Of a stretch of DNA of 64,000 nucleotides, positions 1 to 7,540 are shown piece after piece. The DNA is from Cyanobacteria bacterium FACHB-502. Its GTDB lineage: Bacteria; Cyanobacteriota; Cyanobacteriia; Elainellales; Elainellaceae. The notes under the pieces were generated by a model. That model did no database searches and was not told where the DNA came from. It saw nothing but the letters and a program-made list of their open reading frames with translations. The stretch is from assembly GCA_014695325.1 (NCBI GenBank), contig JACJNZ010000080.1, positions 62,001 through 126,000 on the forward strand, given 5' to 3'. Each line of letters starts with the position of its first letter. Positions within the stretch are counted from its first letter, which is position 1. Position numbers and translations under genes: made by a program.

Positions 1-113
1 TCACTGAATGCAGCCGCAGAGGCAGCGGGTAGAGCAATTCCAACGCTGATGCCTGCAATGTGCAAAACGTTTGCCATCACGACAACTGCAAAAACTCGCT
101 TTAAGATATGCAT
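1..113 (-). CDS. N-terminus of a secreted or lumenal protein (cut by window edge)
   Basis: An open frame starts with ATG at 113 on the minus strand and runs off the left edge. The 37 visible residues begin MHILKRVFAVVVMANVLHIA and end in a small-residue stretch, LPAASAAAF. This is a standard Sec signal peptide: two or three basic residues, a hydrophobic core and an Ala-x-Ala cleavage region. The mature protein lies outside the window, so its function is unknown. The signal peptide itself is visible; that this is a real gene is inference from it. Confidence 0.6.
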   Translation of the reverse strand, partial: MHILKRVFAVVVMANVLHIAGISVGIALPAASAAAFS

Positions 114-574
114 AATTTCAACAAAACACCGTAGATTCACCCAAGTAGGGTTAGTATATCTGCCTATTTGCTAAAAAAGCCAGTGCATTCACTGACTTTA
201 TGATGAATCCGGGAAGTAATTGCTGACACCACCCAATGGGATGAGTTATATCCTTTACTGTAACTAAATAAATTAAGCCGTAAGTTCACTGACTTTATTA
301 ACGGCTAGAAAAGAATTTCTTCCAGAAGGAATATAGCCATTATGGCTTGCTCTCATGGAAACAACGGAGATCGTTACGCTTTGACGTGGATTGTAAACTC
401 TTTTAGCATAGTGGCTTAATGTGATGAGATATAGCCAGTTAAATTCCGTAATCCCTACTGAGCTTTGCAAACTAAGATTCAGCTTTATGCCACTCTCCAC
501 CAGCTACATCGGCGAGATAAAATACAAAATCTGGCATGATTAGCTCATTGTCCTGTCGTAAGCAGCTCTGAGCC
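114..574. other. Intergenic region, no gene seen
   Basis: AT-rich spacer between two divergent genes. It must hold the promoters of the secreted protein (minus) and cobO (plus). A 75-codon minus-strand frame at 273-500 has no recognisable family and is not called. A 14-bp direct repeat is annotated separately. Confidence 0.5.
188..298. repeat. 14-bp direct repeat pair, 97 bp apart
   Basis: The word ttcactgactttat occurs at 188-201 and again, exactly, at 285-298. No other homology between the flanks is obvious. It may be a regulatory direct repeat or a duplication remnant. Confidence 0.6.
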
Positions 575-1270
575 ATGACCTCCGACCCAGCTCATTCCCA
601 ATCAGAAATTGCCCAATCAGAAATTGATATAGAAGCAGTCCAGCTTAATGAGTCTGCAACTTCTCCTCAGCTCGCTACTGATCAGTATCAGCGCAAAATG
701 CAGCGGCGCAAAGAGGTACAGCAGCAGCGTTTAGCAGAGCGGACGTTAGAAAAAGGACTCATCATCGTTCACACAGGCAACGGCAAGGGCAAGACAACTG
801 CTGCGCTGGGCATGGTGCTTCGATCGCTGGGTCACGGCTATCAAGTAGCGATCGTCCAATTTATCAAAGGAGCCTGGGAGCCTGCGGAAAAGCAAGTTTT
901 TAGCCTCTGGCAAGATCAGCTTGCATTTCACGCGATGGGCGAAGGGTTCACCTGGGAAACTCAGGATCGCGATCGCGATATTCAAGCTGCCAAAGCTGCC
1001 TGGGAAAAAGCACTCACTTACATCAACAATCCAGAGTTTCGCCTGGTACTGCTCGATGAAATTAATATCGCGCTCAAGATGGGCTACTTGACCGTAGAGG
1101 AAGTTCTACAGGGACTCGATCGCAAACCCGAAGACTCCCATGTGATTCTCACCGGACGGGGCGCACCGCAAGCATTAGTCGATCGAGCCGATCTCGTGAC
1201 CGAAATGACGCTTGTGAAGCATCCCTTCCGCGAACAGGGAGTGAAGGCACAGCCGGGAATTGAGTTTTGA
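575..1270 (+). CDS. cobO: Cob(I)alamin (corrinoid) adenosyltransferase, CobO/BtuR family
   Basis: Transfers the 5'-deoxyadenosyl group from ATP to the cobalt of corrinoids, a late cytoplasmic step of B12 coenzyme synthesis or salvage. A P-loop HTGNGKGKTTA lies at residues 66-76, followed by VQFIKGAW and the acidic LLDEINIAL segment, all typical of CobO/BtuR. The protein is 231 aa, somewhat longer than the usual about 200 because of an N-terminal extension of about 55 charged residues that includes a duplicated peptide (AQSEI/SQSEI). The start at 575 is the first ATG; a shorter start cannot be excluded. It converges with ycf39, 13 bp away. No cobalamin riboswitch B12 box was recognised upstream. 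Confidence 0.93.
   Translation: MTSDPAHSQSEIAQSEIDIEAVQLNESATSPQLATDQYQRKMQRRKEVQQQRLAERTLEKGLIIVHTGNGKGKTTAALGMVLRSLGHGYQVAIVQFIKGAWEPAEKQVFSLWQDQLAFHAMGEGFTWETQDRDRDIQAAKAAWEKALTYINNPEFRLVLLDEINIALKMGYLTVEEVLQGLDRKPEDSHVILTGRGAPQALVDRADLVTEMTLVKHPFREQGVKAQPGIEF
597..626. repeat. Perfect 15-bp tandem duplication in cobO
   Basis: cccaatcagaaattg occurs twice head to tail (597-611, 612-626). It is in frame and encodes the repeated Gln-Ser-Glu-Ile peptide in the non-conserved N-terminal extension. Confidence 0.85.
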
Positions 1271-1283
1271 GCGGGGTTTCGAG

Positions 1284-2273
1284 CTACTTTGCAGAAGACT
1301 TAAACGGACTGCGCTTTTTCCGAGCTTTTTCTTTTGCTCTTTCCCGCTCGTATTCCAGCTCCTTGAGCTTTTTCATGATGCGCCCGAAATACTCCTGCAT
1401 ATAGGATTCCAACGTTGTGGTTTCCTCAGCCGCAATCCCGAATACTGCATAGGTTTCGTCCATCGAAGCGGCCAGCGGCTTGCCCGAAGCGACGACTTCT
1501 GAAAAGGCAAGGCGATCGGCAAGGTTCCAGCCCCATTGAAAGAAGCGAGCCGTTCGTTCGACTGCCTTCAAAATCCCGCCGGGCATCCGCGTTACTCTGG
1601 CATCTTTACCCGATAGCCGCTCACAGAGTTTGATAATTTCATAAGCTCCCCATGCTTTAGGACCCACCACGGGAAAGCTGCGACCGCTTGCTGCTGACAC
1701 TTTTAATGCCTGAACCGCAAACTTAGCAATATCTTGCGTATCCATATAGGCGATCGGCGAACTCTCACCCATCACCCAAACCGCCTGATTTTCCAGGATC
1801 GGAATGGCATATTGACCAATCAACCCTTGCATAAAGCCACACGGCTTCAAAATAGTGTAGTTTAAGCCGGATTCTGCCAGATATAGCTCGGTGCAGCGCT
1901 TGACTTCCATCAAGGGCACATTGGGAAACTTCTCTGCATCCAGGATCGAGAAAAAGATGAATCGCTCTACGGCAGCCGCTTTTGCAGCCTGAATTAGATT
2001 TACCTTTCCTTCCCAGTCGACCTGCTTAATGCTTAAAGAGTCAGTGGGTCGGGTCGTGGCGGCATCAATAACAGCAGTTATGCCCTCTAATGCTTCAGGT
2101 AGGGTATCAGCGTTGCACAAGTCACCCCGCACCAGCTCTGCCCCCCACTCCTTCAGGAAAGCAGCTTTTCTAGGGCTTCTGACCAGACAACGAACCTGAT
2201 AACCCTCATCCAGGGCGCGTCGCGTGACTTGTCTTCCTAGAGTGCCCGTCGCACCAACGATGAGTAAGCTCAT
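1284..2273 (-). CDS. ycf39: Ycf39-type atypical SDR, photosystem II assembly factor
   Basis: 329 aa, NmrA-like atypical short-chain dehydrogenase. The N-terminal dinucleotide-binding motif GATGTLGRQV is at residues 7-16, followed by VRCLVRSPRKAAFLKEWGAE, and the mid-region YTILKPCGFMQGL and PIAYMDTQDIA match the Ycf39/HCF244 group. In cyanobacteria Ycf39 binds HLIPs and helps deliver chlorophyll to newly made D1; in plants HCF244 promotes psbA translation. The C-terminus is very basic and charged (KLKELEYERERAKEKARKK). It is on the membrane or stromal side with no signal peptide. An HLIP gene lies 11 kb away but is not linked. The assignment rests on residue pattern, not a search. Confidence 0.87.
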   Translation of the reverse strand: MSLLIVGATGTLGRQVTRRALDEGYQVRCLVRSPRKAAFLKEWGAELVRGDLCNADTLPEALEGITAVIDAATTRPTDSLSIKQVDWEGKVNLIQAAKAAAVERFIFFSILDAEKFPNVPLMEVKRCTELYLAESGLNYTILKPCGFMQGLIGQYAIPILENQAVWVMGESSPIAYMDTQDIAKFAVQALKVSAASGRSFPVVGPKAWGAYEIIKLCERLSGKDARVTRMPGGILKAVERTARFFQWGWNLADRLAFSEVVASGKPLAASMDETYAVFGIAAEETTTLESYMQEYFGRIMKKLKELEYERERAKEKARKKRSPFKSSAK

Positions 2274-2465
2274 GAGGGCTTCCGTTACGAATCGTTAACT
2301 TTATTAGTTTACGATACCCTAAAACGCCTCAACCACCGCGAGGAAAAATTATTAGTAAAAGTGATTTCTCACCATTATTTCTCACGCTCCAAGAGAGACT
2401 GCTGTTTTAAGGGGGACTGTTGCTTAAAAAGACAGCCACATTCCCAAGCGGACCTGAGAAGTGGC

Positions 2466-2513
2466 TGAGATCTATTGAGATCTATAAAGCCCATGAGGAA
2501 AAGCCCATGAGGA
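2466..2513. repeat. Two adjacent perfect tandem duplications (2 x 10 bp, 2 x 14 bp)
   Basis: tgagatctat occurs twice (2466-2485) and is followed immediately by aaagcccatgagga twice (2486-2513). Both pairs are perfect. They lie 28 bp past the petM stop codon on its transcript side. Apart from these repeats, the spacer 2274-2540 shows no gene. Confidence 0.85.
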
Positions 2514-2540
2514 GCCAACCCCTCAAATGTTCTTTTTGCG

Positions 2541-2645
2541 CTACTCTTCACTACCCTGAATTCGGAGCATCAGGAAGCCTAAGCCTAAACCCACGAGAAT
2601 TAGAGTAAAGGAGAGCAGTGCTGCGTTTAACATTTCGCCGTTCAT
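2541..2645 (-). CDS. petM: Cytochrome b6f complex subunit 7 (PetM)
   Basis: A 34-residue frame on the minus strand, ATG at 2645, TAG at 2541-2543. It reads [20 protein letters not shown] followed by a [13 protein letters not shown] tail. This is the single-span PetM protein: short N-terminus, one transmembrane helix and the conserved (L/R)IQG(S/E)E end. PetM sits at the periphery of the b6f complex in the thylakoid membrane. An AGGAG motif lies about 12 bases upstream of the ATG. The gene is monocistronic here, divergent from pdxA. Length and sequence match the family fully. Confidence 0.95.
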   Translation of the reverse strand: MNGEMLNAALLSFTLILVGLGLGFLMLRIQGSEE

Positions 2646-2796
2646 GCGTGGTTATACTCCTGCATCAAAAAATTGTTAGTGCTAGATTGAACCCTAGGTT
2701 TTTCTTGCAGTCGCGGAAAGCTATGCAGGAAAGCCTGGGCAAGAATGCCTATACAAGTATCTTAGGGTAGTTTGACGGTGATCTAAAGGGCTGAAT

Positions 2797-3897
2797 ATGC
2801 GAACACCAACCGCAGTCAATGTTGCGTCCCGTCCTCGACTGGCGATCGTGTTAGGCGACCCTGCCGGAATCGGGACGGAAGTGGTTTTGAAGGCACTAAG
2901 CGACCCTATACTGACCGAGTCCTGTCAAATAACGCTGATTGGTAATCACGTCCTGCTGCACCATACTTATCAACAGTTGCGCCAGACAGAGGCAATTCGG
3001 GCGAATTTGACCGTCCTGGCAGACCCTGATGATCTCGACCTGTATAATTTGCCGCTGGAATCGTCGGTGATTGAGCAAATTCAGTTGGGTACGGAGAATG
3101 CAGCGAGCGGTGCAGCTAGCTTTCGCTTTTTAGAGACGGCGATCGATCGAACGCTGAACGGTCAATTTGATGGCATTGTCACTGCTCCGATCGCCAAGTC
3201 TGCCTGGAACGCTGCCGGATTTCACTATCCCGGACAAACAGAACTGCTGGCAAAAAAAGCAGGGGTAAGCCGCTATGGAATGCTCTTTGTTGCCCGATCG
3301 CCGCTTACAGACTGGACATTGAGAACGCTTTTAGCAACAGCCCACATTTCACTGCGGCAGGTTCCCGATGCGCTCACGGCAGATCTGCTGACGCTGAAAC
3401 TGGAACTGCTAATCGAGTGCCTGCAACAGGATTTTGGCATTGAGCAGCCCCGAATTGCGATCGCCGGACTGAACCCCCATAGCGGTGAACAGGGGCAACT
3501 GGGACGAGAAGAACAGGATTTCCTGCTGCCCTGGCTGCGGCAAATGGGCGATCGGTTTCCTCAGGCCAAACTTGATGGACTGATTCCGCCGGATACGCTG
3601 TGGGTACGTCCGGGACAAGCCTGGTGGGGTAGTGTAACGCCTGACGCAGCTCATGACGCCTATCTCGCGCTATATCACGATCAGGGATTAATTCCAGTGA
3701 AGCTGCTGGCGTTCGATCGAGCCGTGAATACGACGATTGGGCTACCCTTCGTTCGCACTTCTCCTGATCATGGAACCGCATTTGATATCGCCGGACAGGG
3801 AATTGCTCAGGCAACCAGTTTTAGAGCGGCGATCGATTTGGCGATCGAGCTAGCTCACCAACGGATAACTCAGCAGTGTTCCCAAATCAGCCCGTAA
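2797..3897 (+). CDS. pdxA: 4-hydroxythreonine-4-phosphate dehydrogenase
   Basis: NAD-dependent oxidation of 4-phosphohydroxy-L-threonine in pyridoxal 5'-phosphate synthesis; the product condenses with deoxyxylulose phosphate through PdxJ. It is 366 aa, slightly longer than the usual about 330-340. Visible family motifs are [10 protein letters not shown] near residue 20, YPGQTELLA, the metal-site region [22 protein letters not shown], and the C-terminal [11 protein letters not shown] and [14 protein letters not shown]. It is cytoplasmic. It appears to be a single-gene unit with its own promoter region downstream of divergent petM. ATG at 2797 is the natural start. Confidence 0.95.
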   Translation: MRTPTAVNVASRPRLAIVLGDPAGIGTEVVLKALSDPILTESCQITLIGNHVLLHHTYQQLRQTEAIRANLTVLADPDDLDLYNLPLESSVIEQIQLGTENAASGAASFRFLETAIDRTLNGQFDGIVTAPIAKSAWNAAGFHYPGQTELLAKKAGVSRYGMLFVARSPLTDWTLRTLLATAHISLRQVPDALTADLLTLKLELLIECLQQDFGIEQPRIAIAGLNPHSGEQGQLGREEQDFLLPWLRQMGDRFPQAKLDGLIPPDTLWVRPGQAWWGSVTPDAAHDAYLALYHDQGLIPVKLLAFDRAVNTTIGLPFVRTSPDHGTAFDIAGQGIAQATSFRAAIDLAIELAHQRITQQCSQISP

Positions 3898-4278
3898 TTT
3901 AACACAGGATGAAGCGGTGTTTAAGATCTGTTGAAAGAAACTACGGAGTATTTTGCCAATTAACTGAGTGCCCTGAAACCGATTTAGTCTACCTTTAGGC
4001 TGAAACTTTATGTCAAGGTTTGCTGACTTCTGCAATTTTTATTAATATACGAGGAGGAAGATCAGCGCAAGAATAAAAAATATTCAGTATAGCCTAATAC
4101 AAAAACAACTCTAAAGAACTTGTTTTAGGTTATTCTACCTACGGAATTCCATAGCGTTTTGCTCTGTTTGTAACTTTATTGCGTGGGATTTGGCTTTCTG
4201 GCTTATTTCCCGATCTTCTCTGCTTCTAGCTTGTCTGCTTTACTTCGTGACGATCATTTTTGTAGCTGAGGGTGAATC
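3898..4278. other. Intergenic region, promoter space of the DUF4327 gene
   Basis: An AT-rich stretch between pdxA and the DUF4327 gene. No convincing coding frame, RNA or strong hairpin was recognised. Its length suggests a regulated promoter or a long leader for the downstream gene. Confidence 0.4.
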
Positions 4279-4500
4279 ATGGTTCAGTCTATTCAATACT
4301 CAATAGATTTGCTTCAGGATGAGGCGCGAGAACTTGTTCATAAGGGTGTAATTAGCCGAAATCAGCCAATTTACGTGCTGTGTCAGTACATTCCTGCTCG
4401 TGAGTGGGCGTTTGTAGAATGCGTCCTGGAAAACAACGACTTCCTGCTTCGCGATCGAATTGCAGATTTGTTAGGACGGGAGGAGTGGTCGAACGACTAA
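4279..4500 (+). CDS. DUF4327 family protein (cyanobacterial, unknown function)
   Basis: 73 aa, a full-length match in pattern to the small cyanobacterial DUF4327 family: an N-terminal YSIDLLQDEARELVHKG segment, SRNQPIYVLCQYIPAREW in the centre, and a C-terminal LLRDRIADLLGREEW. No signal peptide or membrane segment, so probably a cytoplasmic helical protein. It stands alone with a long upstream spacer and its own terminator. Function is not known. Family recognition is from memory of the motif. Confidence 0.82.
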   Translation: MVQSIQYSIDLLQDEARELVHKGVISRNQPIYVLCQYIPAREWAFVECVLENNDFLLRDRIADLLGREEWSND

Positions 4501-4540
4501 TTCTTCTCTCGTTCCTAATAAATGACTTAGTTGAAGCAAG

Positions 4541-4574
4541 GCTACGGGGGTTAGACTCGTAGCTTTTTAATTTT
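4541..4574 (+). terminator. Probable intrinsic terminator of the DUF4327 gene
   Basis: A six-base stem gctacg/cgtagc (4541-4546 with 4558-4563) with an 11-base loop is followed by a T-rich tail, tttttaatttt. It lies 40 bp after the stop codon. Confidence 0.55.
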
Positions 4575-4666
4575 CGTTAATTCTTGCCAAATCTATCCTT
4601 ACCCCTGTTGTCATCCCACTAACCGCCCCACGGAATCTTTCATATCGTTCAGCAGGAATATCTGCT

Positions 4667-5014
4667 TTAGCCATACTGCTCTAAATACTGAGCAATGTCT
4701 TCACTGATTCGCGTTAGTTCTGCTTCGGTGGTGAGGCGAATTCGATCGTCCCGCAGGGTAATCAGAAGCTTGGCTGCGAACGGACTCGACCAGATATTGG
4801 GATTGCAAAACACTTCAAGAAAAACCTCCCCGGTATGGCGATATTCGAGGGGCGGCTGGGGTTCGGGTTTGCTGCCTGCTGCTTTTGCCGCTGTTGCTTT
4901 CAGGCTTTGCATCAAGACTGCGATCGCGCTTTGCAGTTCTCTTGCGGCTGTGGGGCTGAAGGCAAAAATCACAGAACCTTCGGATAGATTGAGCTTGATC
5001 GGTGAAGAAGACAT
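4667..5014 (-). CDS. Conserved hypothetical protein, small and soluble
   Basis: 115 aa, unrecognised. It begins MSSSPIKLNLSEGSVIFAF, has a helical stretch with Ala/Lys (LQSAIAVLMQSLKATAAKAA), a Pro-rich linker and then a beta-rich half (GEVFLEVFCNPNIWSSPFAAK). The C-terminus RLTTEAELTRISEDIAQYLEQYG looks helical. There is no signal peptide or membrane span. Codon use is like its neighbours, and two A/T-rich spacers flank it. I think it is a cyanobacterial conserved protein but cannot name a function. Confidence 0.6.
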   Translation of the reverse strand: MSSSPIKLNLSEGSVIFAFSPTAARELQSAIAVLMQSLKATAAKAAGSKPEPQPPLEYRHTGEVFLEVFCNPNIWSSPFAAKLLITLRDDRIRLTTEAELTRISEDIAQYLEQYG

Positions 5015-5019
5015 ACTTT

Positions 5020-5049
5020 ACTAAGTTGTACTGAGTTGTACTGAGTTGC
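5020..5049. repeat. 3 x 10-bp tandem repeat next to a start codon
   Basis: Units actaagttgt, actgagttgt and actgagttgc (5020-5049). The array begins 6 bp upstream of the minus-strand ATG at 5014, so it lies in the leader or RBS region of that gene. Confidence 0.8.
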
Positions 5050-5297
5050 TCTTAAACTGCTGCCAGGTTGCCTGACGTTACGTTGCTTTAAGCAAGGATT
5101 GCCGGAGCGTGATAATTCTCCCATCCTAACGACCCTTTTGTGATTCGCAAGCAGAGAAGGGCATGAATCTTAGCCGATGGGCTTCTGGCAGATTATCCTT
5201 CGTCTGCCGCTTGCGGTCATTCGATCGGCTCAGTAGATTAAGGGAAGAAAAGCGAGACCATGAGGGCGATTTCCCATTCAGGCACGAGGAAAAAGCT

Positions 5298-6200
5298 GTG
5301 GCAATTGATAATCGATCGACTGTTCGCAGAGTTTTAGTGATTACGCTGCTGCTGAATCTATTTGTGATGGGATTAAAGGGAGCAGTGGGGTTCTGGACAG
5401 GTTCGCTAAGTTTGCTCGCCGATGCAATTCACAGCTTTACCGATAGTGCGAACAACGTTCTGGGGTTAGTGACCAGCCAATTATCCTCACCGCAGCCTGA
5501 TCGCGACCACCCCTATGGGCATCAAAAATATGAGGCGATCGGGGCTCTGGGAATTGCTGCCTTTCTGGGAATTGCCTGCTTTACAATTTTGGAGGGAGCG
5601 GTCGAGCGTCTTTTAACAGGCGGAGCAGAGGTACAAATTGCTGCGCCAGAACTGGGGCTACTGCTCCTCGTATTAGGCATCAATATTTTTGTGGCATTTT
5701 ATGAGCGGCGAGTCGGTCGGCGGATTGGTAGTCCGATCTTGCTTGCCGATGCTCAGCACACAATGAGCGATATCTGGGTAACGATCACCGTTCTGACAGG
5801 ATTACTCGGCATCTGGATTTTTGGCATTCAGTGGCTGGATGTCGTACTGGCGTTTCCAGTTGCGCTGCTGGTTTTTCGGAGTGCCTGGAATGTGCTGCGG
5901 GATAATTTGCCCTGGCTGGTCGATGAGATGGCGATCGCGCCTGAAGCAATTCATGCGGTCGTGATGCAGGTTCCCGGTGTACTAAATTGCCACAGCATTG
6001 CCTCCAGAGGATTGCTCGGGCGCCAGATATTCGTTGATATGCACCTGATTGTTAACGCTGCCGATGTCGAAACGGCTCATGCCATTACCGAAGCCGTCGA
6101 AGCTCGCTTGGAGCAGCACTATCATCCGGTGCGCGTCACAATTCACGTTGAGCCACCTTCGTATGAAAAAGAAGAAATTAGCTACGAGCCGCAGCCTTAG
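5298..6200 (+). CDS. Cation diffusion facilitator (CDF) family transporter
   Basis: Proton-coupled efflux of a divalent metal (Zn, Co, Mn or Fe class; the substrate cannot be set here) across the inner membrane. Six membrane segments are visible. The metal site is formed by LLADAIHSFTDSANN in TM2 (Asp...HxxxD) and LLADAQHTMSD in TM5 (HxxxD), then the cytoplasmic ferredoxin-like domain with HSIASRGLLGRQIFVDMHL. I place the start at GTG 5298, which has GAGGAAAA 7 bases upstream and gives 300 aa, the normal size. An in-frame ATG at 5163 would add 45 residues of low-complexity Arg-rich sequence unlike the family. Not in an operon. Confidence 0.9.
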   Translation: MAIDNRSTVRRVLVITLLLNLFVMGLKGAVGFWTGSLSLLADAIHSFTDSANNVLGLVTSQLSSPQPDRDHPYGHQKYEAIGALGIAAFLGIACFTILEGAVERLLTGGAEVQIAAPELGLLLLVLGINIFVAFYERRVGRRIGSPILLADAQHTMSDIWVTITVLTGLLGIWIFGIQWLDVVLAFPVALLVFRSAWNVLRDNLPWLVDEMAIAPEAIHAVVMQVPGVLNCHSIASRGLLGRQIFVDMHLIVNAADVETAHAITEAVEARLEQHYHPVRVTIHVEPPSYEKEEISYEPQP

Positions 6201-6304
6201 CTTCTAATTCGATCGCTTCAATCAGGGTTAACTCTGTTCACCTTCGATCGCAGGAACAGGGAATCCTATTAATGTAGTTGTGCTGCCTCCATCATGATCG
6301 CGAG

Positions 6305-7147
6305 TTAATTCAGCGGTTGAGGGATTGCCCAGCCTAAACGAGTGGGTTGCTGATAAATGCGTCTCAGGGTGTTGATATCGCGATCAGAAAGCGGCGGCGG
6401 TTGGCGTACCTGCGCAGAATACATCACATCCGTTGCAGTCGGGCTATGTCCCCAGATGCCCAATGCATGCCCTAATTCGTGACGAGCAGCAGCGCGCAGA
6501 TAGTCTTGCGTCTGACCCATGCCCAGCCAGATCGTCATTCGATGCAGAAGGATAGGCTTTTCTGGAATCGTGCGATCGACCCATAAATTAAAGCGAGTTT
6601 CGGCTGAACGGGCGCGAAGTTCGGGTTGGCGAGTTGCGCTTCGATCGACCTGAAGCGGTGGAGTTCTACGCCAGATGGCAATATCTGCGGTGTCGGGGAC
6701 ATTTACGACCGTCAACGGTAGATAGGCATTCCATTCCTGAATTGCAGCCGTAACCGCTGTGACCCATTCCTGGCTTCGGTCGGGCATCTGTGTGGCTGGT
6801 TCAAAATAAATCCGAACAGGAAAGCGCGACCAGATTAAATATCCAGCGATCGTCGGCTGTATCTTGTCAAAATAGTCATCAAAATACTCGCTTTGCGGTT
6901 CAGCTGCCTGTCCACGAGCCAGGGTTGCGGGCATGGTATGAGCCTGAGAAACAGGTAAAAATCGATCGATTTGGGCTGGAGTTGGGGACTGTGAGGTCGA
7001 TCGAGACGGTGGGAGTTGAGCTTTTGCCCCTGGAATGTCTACTGTAAGTACTAGACCGATCGCCGCCAAGAAAGCGATAAAAAGCACTGAGCAAACAGCC
7101 CAGCGCAGTTTAGAAAATTTTTGTTTGCTTTGCCGCTGTCTCAGCAT
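6305..7147 (-). CDS. Matrixin-like zinc metalloprotease, secreted or membrane-anchored
   Basis: 280 aa. Residues 15-43 form an N-terminal hydrophobic segment after a basic start, ending near AKAQ, consistent with a signal peptide or anchor. After a Pro/Ser-rich linker comes a catalytic domain of M10/matrixin type with RHELGHALGIWGH at residues 222-234: His223, Glu224 and His227 are in register, and the third His is at 234. A Met-turn candidate DVMY is at 240-243. Known relatives are cyanobacterial predicted Zn-proteases of unknown substrate. The gene follows secG by 12 bp and is probably co-transcribed with gpmI-secG. Confidence 0.82.
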   Translation of the reverse strand: MLRQRQSKQKFSKLRWAVCSVLFIAFLAAIGLVLTVDIPGAKAQLPPSRSTSQSPTPAQIDRFLPVSQAHTMPATLARGQAAEPQSEYFDDYFDKIQPTIAGYLIWSRFPVRIYFEPATQMPDRSQEWVTAVTAAIQEWNAYLPLTVVNVPDTADIAIWRRTPPLQVDRSATRQPELRARSAETRFNLWVDRTIPEKPILLHRMTIWLGMGQTQDYLRAAARHELGHALGIWGHSPTATDVMYSAQVRQPPPLSDRDINTLRRIYQQPTRLGWAIPQPLN

Positions 7148-7159
7148 TGGTAGGAAATT

Positions 7160-7390
7160 TTAGCTGGGCAACCAGCCTGCACTTAGCACGATCGTCAGTC
7201 CAATGAAGAGTGCGGTCAGAGTCCAGGTGACGCGATTTAGGGTTAGCTCTGCGCTCTTGGTGCTGGTGAAAAGCTGTGCTTGACCCCCCAATCCACCCAG
7301 TCCATCTCCTTTCGGGCTGTGAAGCAGGACTAACACAATCAAACCAGTTGCAGAGATCGCCCAGAGAATTTGAACAGTTGTCGTAATCAT
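7160..7390 (-). CDS. secG: Preprotein translocase subunit SecG
   Basis: 76 aa from the ATG at 7390. Two hydrophobic helices (ILWAISATGLIVLVLL and TALFIGLTIVLSAGWL) flank the characteristic loop SPKGDGLGGLGGQAQLF, the hallmark of SecG. It is the small stimulatory subunit of the SecYEG channel in the plasma and thylakoid membranes. The frame is open for 19 more codons upstream, but those residues are not family-like. It lies 140 bp downstream of gpmI, an arrangement common in cyanobacteria, and 12 bp before the metalloprotease gene. Confidence 0.95.
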   Translation of the reverse strand: MITTTVQILWAISATGLIVLVLLHSPKGDGLGGLGGQAQLFTSTKSAELTLNRVTWTLTALFIGLTIVLSAGWLPS

Positions 7391-7505
7391 AATTCGATCG
7401 CTAATTATCGCTAATGGAGGTTCGCTAATGCGGGTAGGGTCAAGCACTCAGGCAAATCACACTCTGAACACTTCGAACAGACTGCTCATTTGCCCCCTTC
7501 CCATT

Positions 7506-7540
7506 CTACAAAGACTGATGGATTGAAGGGCTACAAAGAC
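7506..7540. repeat. 10-bp duplication that covers the gpmI stop codon
   Basis: ctacaaagac occurs at 7506-7515 and at 7531-7540, 25 bp apart. The second copy begins with the gpmI stop (TAG on the minus strand at 7531-7533), so the stop signal is present twice. Confidence 0.7.

Noticed and set aside
273-500. 75-codon minus-strand frame near the left edge
   Set aside because: No family, no RBS, composition like the surrounding AT-rich spacer.
480-574. Cobalamin riboswitch before cobO
   Set aside because: No B12 box or other conserved elements recognised; the spacer shows no matching fold.
2420-2608. 62-codon plus-strand frame
   Set aside because: It runs across tandem duplications and is antisense to petM, which is a clear family match; no family for this frame.
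4567-4674. 35-codon minus-strand frame whose ATG overlaps the stop of the 4667-5014 gene
   Set aside because: The overlap is suggestive of coupling, but it uses rare codons (AGA, AGG, ATA), runs into the DUF4327 terminator and has no family.
5163-5297. 45-residue N-terminal extension of the CDF transporter
   Set aside because: Arg/Ser-rich and unlike the family; a GTG at 5298 with a good RBS gives the normal 300-aa protein.
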